In this document: one piece after another, positions 33,369-44,162 of the stretch | Layout: every line of letters starts with the position of its first letter | Numbering within the stretch: the first letter of the stretch is position 1 | NCBI GenBank assembly: GCA_020740775.1 | Contig: JAHEWK010000006.1 | Location: 2,852,001 to 2,916,000 of the forward strand | Direction: 5' to 3' | Origin: Ilyonectria destructans | Taxonomy: Eukaryota; Ascomycota; Sordariomycetes; Hypocreales; Nectriaceae | DNA length: 64,000 nt | The notes under the pieces: generated by a model | What the model saw: the letters and a program-made list of their open reading frames with translations, nothing else | The model's database searches: none | What the model was told of the DNA's origin: nothing | Position numbers and translations under genes: made by a program

Positions 33369-36300
33369 AACAAAGAACAATGCGATGAGGTGAAAAAAGA
33401 TTCGTTTCTTGGAGGCGATGGGATGTATTTGATTAAAACATTGTGAATAAACTTGTCATAACCTTGACGCCCATCTACACGAGAGGCTGCCACTATGCGT
33501 TGTCTGACATGGCTAGAAGAGCTCCGGCATACCACGGAAAGGCACTGCCAGCCGTGGCCGAACGGCCTCGGAGCCTCATCCACGGCTAGGCCGGCACCCT
33601 GTATCCCAAGATAGGGGCAATTCGGCCGTGAGCCGGGCATTCAGGCAAATACGGAAAGCAAGGCTTTGTGGCTGCGCTGAAGGGCCTCCTCATCGTGGAG
33701 TATACCGTCAAGCAGGTCGAGGTGGTGAGCGGCCACTCCGCCACCAGCCCCCATGCTCACCAGGGACTACCCCATATTGGTGAGTGCCGCGGATGGCAAT
33801 GCAGAAGCCATCTACGAACGGTACTTTGGATTGGGAAATCTACGTATCGCTTGTGTACCTGTACCTTCTGGTGGAGACAGACACAAGTGCCCGAGCTTGT
33901 GATTGAGATATCAGTAGATCGACCACTCATTGGATCACTAGGTGGTAGTGGCCTTGTAGGGACGGAAAGGAGGACATAGCCTCCACGGCGGGATCTTCCC
34001 AGTGTAGGCACATACCCGTAGGTCTTAGGTCATGAAAGCCGATCTTACAATACGATCTGACTGGGCGCCATTAGTGCGGGATAATACACCGAGCTGTGTG
34101 TTTACCTCCGTCTCGGTCCGACCTTCTTGATGCGCTCTAACGCCTTCTTTCACCGTTTGCCATCAGCATCATCATCAATCAATCAGTCAAAGAAAGCAGA
34201 GAGCAGGAAAGTCGGCGACTGACTAGGCACGTCGGTCAGCAACACATCCAGCGAGGCCGCATTAGGTGCGGATCGCCGTGCATCGCTTACCCTTGCTGTA
34301 TCACAAAATTATCTGTGGGGGGCCACTATTCCTGGGTCAAGATTAGCAACATTGACACTGAGGCGTGGCTAGACTGGCGTTATATGCACTGTAACTTTGG
34401 CCGGGACAATGCAGTGAGCAAGGCTGAGCTTGGAAGGAATGGCGAAGGGAGATCTCTTGAGGACGTGGCTGAGGCGATGGAGATGTGGGGCGTCGATCTG
34501 GGATTCCTGATCCATGCATACGTTTAGTCGAACTAGGAATGAGACGAATCTGTTGTGCAAAAACGATGACTATTCTGCCAATGCATATGTCTAAGTGAGT
34601 CTATTCAGAGCAGCAGCATTTCCAAACTTCGAGCTCGGTGATGGCAAACATAGAACCTCCGTCCCTGGTCCTCTAAGCTGCGTCATTCTATATTTAATTA
34701 CCCTTTTTGGTCCCAAAATTTTACAAAATTAGTCACGGTTTGTTTCCTAGTGGCATAAATGACATCAACTAGATTGAAAAGAGAATCCTACATTCCGCAA
34801 GAAAAAGGCCTTTCGCTTGTGCCTGGCAAGGCATTTTTTGGAAGCCCGCATGGACGATTCCCAATTCAGCAGCGAACCCGCACCCAGACGGAAGGATCGT
34901 CACGATGCGACGAAAACGACCAACGCCCGCTGTCCGTTTATCCGAAACCAGAAGGCAAGCACAGCCACCAGTGCTCGTAGATTCAACCAAATATTCGATT
35001 CCTTTTCATGTTGGTCCGCATCGAAGAAGTGGGTCATCACGGAGTAATTGCACCGTAATCCGGGGTTCCTTGCAGGCGACTTACATCCGATATAACACCC
35101 GATCTGGACCTACCCTAGAGCACTGATGAAATTTTTGGGAGGATGCCAGCCATGTTGAAATGATGACCCAGTCACTTTTTTCTTCTTGAAATTTTGACGT
35201 GTATTAAAATACAGTTTAGTGAACAGAACATTGCAATTGATGTGATAATATTGGCAATGAGTAACTAGTGAATGAAGATAGGAAACGGCATCATGTTAGA
35301 CATATTGGAAGCACAACATTTTGCTCAAGACAGGCACTCGACAATAGGGACTGCAGAACGTACTGTTCCCAACCTCCTCACAGTTCTCATCGAGGACTTT
35401 GGCTTTCCCTCAATCAACGGATACCGGATAACTAGTCCAACACAAAAGGGCGCTACGGCGCTATTATTGACCGACCTTAACTCTACTCGAATCAACTGGA
35501 CCATCTAGAATCGCGTCAAGCCCGTCCGCGCGGCTGTGCTTGCCCCCGTCAGCCGCGTCTTTCGGCGGCGCTTCACCTCTGACACGAGACAGGTCAGCCG
35601 CAGGCGATGCCCACAAATCAGAATCCTCTCCACGGCCTCCACAAGGACGAAACATCGGTGGGGGGAACGCGGCTGGGGTAAGGTCCGGGTCGGTGGCGGA
35701 CGCCATGGCCAGGAATATGCCGGACAGCACATCCGCGGGACTGGGCTAGACAGGCCGGCCGGGTCTGACAGGGATGGATTCACTGAGGCCCCATGTAGCT
35801 TGTACGCGGTACGTGGTCCCAGTGCTACCTCTGGGAATAAGCTCTGCCGCTGCCAAGTTGACACGTTCGTGGCGCCAAATTGAAGCCATTCCGCTTGTCC
35901 TGGCCGGCGCAGCTCGCGTCAGCTTAGGGTGGCGGTAGCGCGGTGTTTGGCTCAGAGGACTATTTCGGAGGCGCCTCTTTCATGGCAGACATGATCGTTC
36001 TGAGCTGTCCATGCCACGTCGAGAAGAGAGAGAGAGAGAGATACATGGCGGTGGAGAGTTGGTGTGCCATCGCCCCTTGTCAGACCCCGGCACCTATCAT
36101 GTATCGGGCTGTTCTTGGAGATCGGCATTGCTGACCCCCGCTACTGACTGCCGGTATTACTCAGTCCAGAGCCAACCGCCATGAGCCAATTTGCTGCTGG
36201 CCATGTTGCAGACGCTCAGGGTGCGGTAAGCCCGACTGTTATCAAGAGGGGAGTCATGGGTCCAACCCATTGCCAAGATGTCTGGGATCAGCCGCTGCTG

Positions 36301-37727
36301 GAGCACAACCCTGAGCTCAAGATAGCCCAAGGTATCCCGGACCCATGATCCCAGGCGATGGGAAGGCAAGCCTCAAGGACACCGGGCATCAGCGATTCGA
36401 CGACGGGCTTGCCATTGGTCATTTTGGCATCGTCCATGCTTCAACAGCAGAGGGGAAGGTTTTTACAGATTTCTCTAAATTGCTCCATGGTGACGTCTGG
36501 GTAACACGGTGTATCACCATCATCACAGTCGGGCTGAAAGACACAGTACCAAGAGCGTTACTCCTCGCATCTGCCCAATCATGACCGACCGGTCCGGCGA
36601 AGGCGTTTGCTTATTCCTCGCCGCTCACCGTGTCACAACTTGCCAGACCTTGAAGCCCAGCCGCAAAGTGAGGGGTCGAAACCAGGCGCTGTTTACGCCA
36701 TGGTTGATGCGCGAGCCGAGGTGGTGGCGCGGGACAAAAATACCAACGGCCGCCTTGGGGCTGCTTGAGGCTTCGCCTCTTTTGGCTCGGTATATCCCGG
36801 TCCCATAGCACTGGCGCACGCTCGAGATTGGATACGTTACTTTTGGGCGGCTTGAGGGCTTGCGGGCCTCCCTGTGTAGGTGTGTAGGTGGTGTGTAGTT
36901 GAGACATTTACGTAGGACTTGCATGTGGGCATGGGCCGTTTCGATGTTACAGGATCTGCTCCTTTGGCCTGGACAGTGGAGGGCATTCCCTTTCACTGCC
37001 CGGAGTGCGGAGTGCGCTATCGCGGAGGGATCAGAGATCTACAGTGCGTTTGGTTGAACAATAATGCGGCATCATGGATCCTGACTCCCACGACCGCAGT
37101 CGCGTACCTGCGGGAGGCACAATGCTCTGTTCATTGTTTGCAAGTCACTCAAGGCATCCGGCGGGGTGGGTTCAGCTGAGGGGTTCTAAGACACGCGGGA
37201 TGATGGCACTCGTGAGTCGTGATTCGTCATCTAATTCTAGCCATTGAAAGCCGATACTGCTCAGCCCGACGTCAACACCACCGCCAAACCCAATCGCACT
37301 GCACCCCCAAACGGGGCTCCTTTCTTCTTTGACCCACCCGACCACCGTTTGCAAGCCCAGGAAAAGGAAAAAGGCATGGCGCCATAAGGGAAGAATGACA
37401 TATCTACCGTAACGACAGTAGGCGTATGCAGGGAAGCCCTCATCGCCACCGACCAAGCGAGTAGCTAGAACACCGTAGCCAGCCAGTGCGCCTCCACACA
37501 ACTTGCCGTACAGTGCAGCCTCCACACAGTGTACATCTCCCCTGAGGTTGATCGGGGCCTTGTTGGCGGTTGTTGCCTGCCCCTGCAAGCCTCTCCCAGA
37601 ATCCGCCTGATCCAACGACCAAAAGAAACCATGGCCAATATCAAACGCCAGCAATTCAAACACCATCGCTCAAAGGCACCAAAGAAATTTCGCCATCATC
37701 TCTGTGGATATGCATGTTGACAAGGGC

Positions 37728-40316
37728 CTACACGGGCCGCTTGCCGTTTGGTCGATCGAAATAGTAGTAGACCGAATCCATGTCCGGACCACCAGTAGCT
37801 CCATCAGCACTCGCATCCGCCCAATCCCACTGCCCACATGGAACAGGGATGGGTCCCCCCATGTCGAAGTCCATCATTGTAGGCATCTGAGGGCACCATG
37901 AATTCTGGAAATCCACCAAATCGGCTATACTCATGTGTTCTGCAGGTGCAGTACCTAGAGCGTTCACATCTAGAACATCGTGGAAAAGAGCGTCTGAAGG
38001 CTGCCATTCAGGCTTGCTCACATCTTCAAAGGGCGTGAACGAGTTGGTAGAGGCTCCAGAGGAGGATCTTGTTGATGACGGCATAGATGACGGCATGGTG
38101 GAGGTGTCTCCGACACAGCCATAGGGCGATGCGGAATCGATTGCAATCCTGGGGATAGCTGACAGGCGGCCTGGATCAGAAGCCGGGAAGCCTCGGGGAC
38201 TTCGGTGTGGGGAATCAGGGATAGAGGCCATTCGAGCGTTATCAGGAGACGGTGCTCCAGAGGAGTTTGTGGCTGATGAGCAAAACATTCGCACACATGT
38301 CTTCAAATTCTTCCGTACCAGTCGGATTGACGCCCCCTGGTTGAGGAAATCGTTCTGGCTCATATCGTAGAGGCGTCGAGTAAGCGTCTGAAGTCTGCCC
38401 TCGTAGACCTGGATCAGGGATGCGTCGTTAGGGTTGAACCTTGCATGGATGGATTTCAAGGCCCGGGCGCAGGTGTCGAGGGACATGCAGAAGACGTCGG
38501 GGAATGAGCCACGGAGGGATGGTGTGAGGCCAAAGAGATCCTGCGGTTGGTCCGAGATGGATCCAAATAGCTGAAGGATGTCCTCCGACGAGGAGCAAAA
38601 CCGCTCCACAATATCTCCTGTGACTGGCTCTTCGAGCTGCATTGGTTGTGGCTCCGGAAATAGGAAGTGTATCGCCATGGAATGGTAGACAACAAGCACG
38701 AGGCTTCGTGAAGACGCTTCTGTGACTTGGCGGTTGAGGATATGGATGCTCTCCATCAGAACCCGGTTAATCTCTCGGCAAACGCTTCCAATATCCTTCG
38801 AGGGCTTTCCTTGCTGTATTCTCTGCAGGGCGAGTAGTGGAGCTTCTTGCCAGAACCCTGTTGTGGGCGATTCGGATGGGTCTGAGTCTTGTGGGTACAG
38901 GGCGAAGATGTAGGCGACGACACTAGCAATGTGCGCCAGCGGCCACATCTCCCTGATGACACTCTTTTGTTTTTGTAAAGTGCTGAAGTTCTCGGAGACG
39001 AGATCCAGCTGGATCATGACAGATGTGGCCTCTGTCACTGGGAGGAAGATGGAACTTAATGAAGTCGGTAATAGAGCTGAGAAGTGCCCGTTGCCCATTT
39101 GGATAAAGGCCCACAGACTAAGAGAATATGTTGTCCAGTAGAGATAGGCGATGATTTCCTTTTCGACATCAAACACATCGATACCATTGATGCGGCTGGA
39201 TGTCATGGGGGCAGACGTATTCGATATCTGGTCCTTGATCTCCGAAGCCATCCTGCCGGCGAGTCCGATGTAGCAGATGGCCCGGCGCAGCTGGAAAGAG
39301 CAAAGAGCATTCCATGCCAGCAACATGAGAGCCTGCGCCGTGGAGATACCACTATATATTCTTGTCGATATTCCAGAGGACATGCCGCCACCGGTGGAAG
39401 AGCTTTGGGTTGGTCGAAGGGGCCTCGAGTGGAGCTGGGAAATAGCCCATCGAAGGAGAACATGGCCACGGGCGATGGAAACCTCGTCCCCGATGCTGAA
39501 GTTGGCGTCAGCCAGCATGGTGGCCAGCAAGATCTCGTCATGAGTGCCGTCGCGAAGCTCTCGCAGAAGCAGGGTCTTGGAGACCAGGAACGACAAGGGG
39601 TGGACCGAATACCAGACGTCGATGAGTTGCGTTTGTTGTCGTTGGCCATACTCGGATAGGGGGTTGCTGCCAAGCGGAGGGTTGTCGAACATGGTCTGGG
39701 TATCGTCACTGGCCAAGCCAGACAGGAAGAAACGGGCACCGCCTTCCTCGACGTGATGACAACCCAAGGAACCAAACTGATCTGTGACGAGACCGACCAG
39801 GTCGTGTGTTAACAGGGAGAGGATCCCGGTGTACCTAACGTTCTTGGGGCTGAACTTGGTGGCCGCGATCTCGGGTCGGTCACGGAGACTAGTCTGAAGC
39901 GTGCGGTGGTACGCTGCGATGCGTTCCTGCCATGGACTGCTCCTTGGTCCATCGGCCTCTTGGGAGAAGTTCTCAAAAAACCTCTGCTCAAGGGCCATGG
40001 CAACGCTCTCGCCGACGTCGCCCTGGGGCCCGACCTCCTCCATGACAGTGCTTGGTGGGGTGGAATTTGGGGAGCCAACAGAGATGGACCGCTGGCGAGT
40101 GTGGCCTATGGGGGTGTCTCCATTGCGGAAAACCGAAAGGGTCGACTTGGTGCTGTCTTGGCTTAGATTCCTCGTCTTGGGGCGCGAGGGCTCGAAGTCG
40201 TAGATGCAGTCGGCACCCTGCCTTCGACACGCCTCGCAGATGGTCTCGTTTGAGCACTTGATCTTCCTCGCCCGGCAGAAGGCACACGACCGCCTCAGGG
40301 GATGCTTCGACGACAT
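37728..40316 (-). CDS. Zn2Cys6 transcription factor, likely cluster regulator
   Basis: Single-exon gene of 862 aa. The first ATG is at 40316; the open frame extends four codons further only to a TTG. The DNA-binding domain is at the N-terminus, with Cys 11, 14, 21, 27, 30 and 37 in the fungal CX2CX6CX5CX2CX6C pattern and the basic RARKIK loop. A Ser/Thr-rich linker follows. The middle region (about 150-600) resembles the fungal-specific regulatory domain, with alternating hydrophobic helices such as LLLRELRDG and ATMLADANFSIGD. The C-terminus is Ser-, Pro- and Asp-rich, with a possible acidic activation region near the last 80 residues. The gene sits between the PKS-NRPS and the tailoring genes, so it is the obvious pathway-specific activator. 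This is inferred from position; no target was shown. Confidence 0.9.
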   Translation of the reverse strand: MSSKHPLRRSCAFCRARKIKCSNETICEACRRQGADCIYDFEPSRPKTRNLSQDSTKSTLSVFRNGDTPIGHTRQRSISVGSPNSTPPSTVMEEVGPQGDVGESVAMALEQRFFENFSQEADGPRSSPWQERIAAYHRTLQTSLRDRPEIAATKFSPKNVRYTGILSLLTHDLVGLVTDQFGSLGCHHVEEGGARFFLSGLASDDTQTMFDNPPLGSNPLSEYGQRQQTQLIDVWYSVHPLSFLVSKTLLLRELRDGTHDEILLATMLADANFSIGDEVSIARGHVLLRWAISQLHSRPLRPTQSSSTGGGMSSGISTRIYSGISTAQALMLLAWNALCSFQLRRAICYIGLAGRMASEIKDQISNTSAPMTSSRINGIDVFDVEKEIIAYLYWTTYSLSLWAFIQMGNGHFSALLPTSLSSIFLPVTEATSVMIQLDLVSENFSTLQKQKSVIREMWPLAHIASVVAYIFALYPQDSDPSESPTTGFWQEAPLLALQRIQQGKPSKDIGSVCREINRVLMESIHILNRQVTEASSRSLVLVVYHSMAIHFLFPEPQPMQLEEPVTGDIVERFCSSSEDILQLFGSISDQPQDLFGLTPSLRGSFPDVFCMSLDTCARALKSIHARFNPNDASLIQVYEGRLQTLTRRLYDMSQNDFLNQGASIRLVRKNLKTCVRMFCSSATNSSGAPSPDNARMASIPDSPHRSPRGFPASDPGRLSAIPRIAIDSASPYGCVGDTSTMPSSMPSSTRSSSGASTNSFTPFEDVSKPEWQPSDALFHDVLDVNALGTAPAEHMSIADLVDFQNSWCPQMPTMMDFDMGGPIPVPCGQWDWADASADGATGGPDMDSVYYYFDRPNGKRPV

Positions 40317-41605
40317 GATATCAGACAAGTGGCGATGGCAGGCGGTGTGGGAGCATATAGGTGGTCGTCGACTGGTGAAGGTGAAGGCTGATGACGGAAG
40401 GTGGAGCCAGCCGGAGTGCGAGAATCAGGATATAAAGTCCCTATAAGTAAAAGACGGTTGTCAAAGCAAGCCACAGCCTGGGCTTTATCTGGTCTTTGTA
40501 GAATGGGATGGAGCTTGTTGCCTGGGTCTGCATGGCGGGAGGCGGGAGTAATGTAGCCGCGAGAATAGATGGCGGTTCCCACACTGTACGGGACATGGGC
40601 CTAAGGTTTTGGTCTGGAAGTCGCCCAGCCAATCCTACTGGGCAATAATCTTAGAATCCGAAAAGCCCCTCAAGCCCGCTCCTTCGTGGAACTTCGTATG
40701 CCTGCCCAGTTTAGGGCTGAGGGCTAGACAGTGGCGGTGTTGGGAGGGCGGTACCGGGTACTCCGTCAAATGATGGGGAGCGACTTGCGAGGTCACTGCG
40801 GGAGGAGTCCTGGAATGAGTCCTGGCGGCGGGACTTCCGGCGCTCCTGGGGCGTTCGGGGAGGTGCTGGGGGGTGCTGGGAGCCCTGGAGCCCTGGAGCC
40901 ACGGGGCATGCATGCGCTGGATCCCGCCAGCGCTCTTCTGGCCGGCCAGGGTAGTAGCCCGTGAGGAATGCGGAGTGCAGTAATCTACGTGCCGCTAGGC
41001 TGTGTCACATTGCCGGAGACGGATATTTCGAGGACGGCGCAGGCTACTCTGAGGTTGTAGATCTCCAAGCTTGGGGCCGTTCTGACATGGAGAACCGGAG
41101 ATCTGCTGGCTGGGGCCATGCAAGGCACGCGCTAACAGCACCGCTAGCCAGCGAGCAGAGGTAGCAGCAACGGCCGCTTCTATTATTGCGACGTAGGTTC
41201 TTTGATAAGATGAGTGATTTATTATTATGAGGTCCGTCTGTTTACCAAACTTACGTAGTACACCCCCCATGGGATCTTTGGAGTCGGGCCCGAGTCCGGT
41301 TCGAGTCGGGCTCGAGTCGGGTCATGCAAAGCTCACAGCGGTAATCGAGTTGAAGCTAGTTTGATGGTTGCTAATTATCCGTTTCAATTCGCACTAATAA
41401 TATCTAGGAAATCATCTATCGCTGCTATTTCGGGCGTTTCTATCACCGCTCTATCTAGAAGTCGTTCGCGACTGAGCTATCCTGCCGCTTTGACTTCTGC
41501 GTGTCTGAGAAAGCAAGGAAACGAGAAACACGATCCGGTCTCCGCCGCAAAAAGGAAAAACAAAAAAAAACAAAAAACAAGTATCCAATCTAAAACAGTC
41601 GCAAA
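40317..41605. promoter_or_regulatory. promoter of regulator gene; 3' flank of FAD monooxygenase
   Basis: 1.3 kb without a gene. AATCCGAAA at 40655-40663 is a single copy of the half-site found as inverted repeats before the PKS-NRPS and FAD monooxygenase, which could reflect autoregulation. A purine-rich tract (A with few G/C) at about 41548-41580 and GAGTCGGGCTC-type short repeats at 41282-41322 are also visible. Confidence 0.4.
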
Positions 41606-43114
41606 TCAGAGCATAGAACCCTTATCCCCCTTTCGCTTCATGATAGCGCCGGCCTCGACAAAGGGCTGGTAGCCATACAGCCACTTCAGGTAGCTAATCC
41701 AGAACCACGTGGGCACCAGCGTGTACAGCAGCCAGCGCAAAAAGGGGCCCAAGCCATAAGGCATTCGGGCCGTGTGCAGCATGGCGAAGTTGTCACTAAA
41801 CTTCGACAACCTCTGGACTCTTCCCTCTCGCGTCGTAGCATATGCCGTGAGGATACGAGCCGGGTTCTCGAGATCCCGCGAGTTCACGGCGAGCAGGTTG
41901 CCTAGCACTGCGGCGTCCTCAATGGCCTGGCAGCCACCCCTAGTAAATTGTGAGCTTCCTATCGGCCACTGCGAGGGCTATGTCGACTTACTGTCCGAAA
42001 AAGCTTGTCATGCTGTGAGCAGCTAAGAGTCGGCCCGAGTTAGGCCGTTTAAACGAGGGGAGCGAAGGGGATACACTTACCGTCACCGAGTAGCGCAACT
42101 CGGCCTTGGACCATTGATGGGAATTCGACTTCCTGGAAGACATTACTAGCAATGACCCGCTCCGACTTGTCAATTACTATCCGCCACATGTCAGCTCATC
42201 TCTCGTATGCATTTCTCAAGAGTCAGCAAGGGACGCACTCTGCCCGAATTCGCCGTTCTCGGCAAACGGATGGTAAGCCTTCCCGTAGATCTTCTTGATG
42301 TCACCGGGCGTTGTCGAGCCCCATACGGATCGGTTCGAATCCACATCTCCGTCCGCTTTCTAAAAGGGGATCAGCAAAATCTAGCGTAGGTATCTGACCG
42401 GGAGGCAGTGCCAACCTTGACTCCGATGTACCACTGGCGGTTCTCGGGGCACGGCCAGGTCGTCAGAATGGCCTGGTCGTATAGCATCCAGTTCGCAACG
42501 CCCAGCTCACTGGGACCGCAGTTCTCGAGAGGAGAGGTCATTCCAGAGAAGTGCACGCGGCCAGTGAATTTGATCGTGTTCGCCTCCTTCATACCCGCCT
42601 GTCGGGCGAGGGAGCGTCGAATGGCGGATCTGATGCCATCGGCACCAACGACAATCTTACCGCGGAATTTCTTCCCGCCCTCGAGCTCGACACAGACCGG
42701 CTCACCCGGGGAATCAATGACATCCACCACCTTGCAACCCAATACTACCGTCTCCTCGGCCCCCGCGGCGTCGTACAGCAGGCGGTGGAAATGATGACGC
42801 TCTACTGACATGAGAGGATAGTTGAATGTGCTCTCAAAGTTGGCCAAATCCAACGTGTTCCATCGCTGATTGTTACGCCAAATCTGAATCTTCTTGAGTT
42901 TCTGGCCCGACTCCAACAGCTGGTCATAGATACCAAGCTGGTCCAGGAGCTTCAACGCGTTGGGGGCGAGAGAGATTCCCGCTCCCACGGGCTGAAGAAC
43001 ATCCGTACGCTCTAGAACTTTGCAAGAGATGTCCAACTGCTTGCAGATCGCTGCGAGCGTCAGGCCTCCGATGCCGGCTCCGACGATGATGACTTCGGCA
43101 TCGATAGAGTCCAT
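41606..43114 (-). CDS. FAD-dependent monooxygenase (PynG-like)
   Basis: Five exons (43114-42416, 42359-42239, 42176-42081, 42022-41992, 41939-41606) give 426 aa. The ATG at 43114 begins the Rossmann fold directly, with VIIVGAGIGGLTLA (FAD-binding GxGxxG, residues about 9-22). Also seen are the family's Arg/Asp block VVGADGIRSAIRRS and the second FAD motif GRVALLGDAAHSM (about residue 297-309), completed across two introns and followed by FFGQGGCQAIEDA. The C-terminus has a hydrophobic Trp-rich helix (RWLLYTLVPTWFWISYLKWL), suggesting membrane association. The first intron has an unusual GTTGGC donor but a normal acceptor and keeps the frame. Fungal homologues in tetramic-acid pathways epoxidise or hydroxylate the acyl side chain to start pyrone closure (known for pyranonigrin, from memory). 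The role here is inferred from cluster context. Confidence 0.9.
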
Positions 43115-44162
43115 GGTGGATTTGATGAGTGGCTGGCTGGTATAGTGAGAAAAGAGAGGCGGTAATGGCAAAGGGGCAATAGTTCGTGTAATTGATGGCT
43201 TGCGTTCTGACTGAGGTGATCCGCTAAGGATTCAACGACGGCTGGGCAAGCCTTTTAAGGACTTTGTACGAGAAATTCGGTCAAATTCGGTCGTGTTTCT
43301 TCGGATTGACGAATCCGAAGGGGAACGGAGCGCCGGAGGTGGATGCGTGATCGCCGGCTCGGAGCAGGCCGCTCACCGGGGTTCCTAACGGAGAAGGAAT
43401 GTTGGAGGAGTCGCAAGCCACATTATGTGGCCATATCCTTTTCTTAGGCGACCGTGCATACTGATAAGCCGCCACGGAGGTAAGCTCCGGCATCTCACTC
43501 CCGGCATTTCACGCTGATGGATGCGCCAGTAAGCGGCTCCGCCCATTCACAAGAGGCAATTTGGTATGTATTTAGATACTAGGCGCAATAGACTAGTTCA
43601 TCTGTCCAGAATATGGTAGATCTATTTGGCCCCGCTGATTTAATCCCCGAGTGTCACCGCACTCCTTCGGATCACGGCTAACCATCATGCGGCGTGTAAG
43701 CAACTCTGGCGAGTTGGCCAGCAACAACACTATCGAAAGGTGCCGCTACCGGTCTTAGCCTGGCGGTCCTTTGTCAGGATGGGCTGAGCCTTGCAATGGC
43801 TTTTGATGTTATTGTCCATGGGTTTTTTGGTGGCCCGGGAGCACTTAGAATGAACAGGTCAATCATTGAAGGTTCATAGATGAAGAGGATTTCACAGAAA
43901 TTGTCTGTCGCGTGTTTAATTGCCTGAATTGACCACATTTCGAACTCCGCTGTACGCACTATGAATTACCGAATCTAGCACCCAACCCCTGTTCTGATTG
44001 GACCAACGCCGGCTCCATTTCTTCGGTCCCAAAAAACCCCAGATAAAGCCCTTCACTATTGACTAGGAATTAAAACTAAGCTTTGATACGACATGAAACA
44101 TTACTCCTCTATTCCCTGTCCGCTGGCATAGTCTATCCCCCCCAGTCGAGCGCTGGCCGGTT
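43115..44162. promoter_or_regulatory. FAD monooxygenase promoter; 3' flank of protease homologue
   Basis: About 1 kb without a gene. It holds the long inverted repeat at 43299-43320 and two CGGAGGT copies (43334-43340 and 43475-43481), the second inside CGGAG-N5-CTCCG at 43475-43489. Confidence 0.5.
43299..43320. promoter_or_regulatory. inverted repeat CTTCGGATT / AATCCGAAG upstream of FAD monooxygenase
   Basis: Two perfect 9-bp arms separated by GACG, 185 bp before the start codon. The arms share AATCCGAAG with the palindrome before the PKS-NRPS gene. Confidence 0.6.

Larger units (their letters stand above)
33022..37727. other. 4.7-kb spacer between PKS-NRPS and its regulator
   Basis: Contains the PKS-NRPS promoter at its left end and the 3' flank of the regulator gene at its right end. 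Two CGGAGGT heptamers (as ACCTCCG) are at 34104-34110 and 34655-34661. One minus-strand frame with an ATG, 37666-37172 (164 codons, a hydrophobic segment near its middle), is the longest candidate but shows no family motif and is not called. The rest looks non-coding. Confidence 0.4.

Noticed and set aside
37172..37666. 164-codon minus-strand frame with ATG and a hydrophobic stretch
   Set aside because: No recognisable domain, and it directly follows the regulator's stop codon. Kept only as a remark in the spacer entry.
40317..40328. Four extra N-terminal codons of the Zn2Cys6 regulator
   Set aside because: They begin at TTG. The first ATG is at 40316.
42325..42350. GGTTCGAATCC, resembling a tRNA T-loop
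   Set aside because: It lies inside an exon of the FAD monooxygenase and no acceptor or anticodon stem can be folded around it. A similar GGTTCGAATCC inside RRP7 (near 4687) is coding as well.
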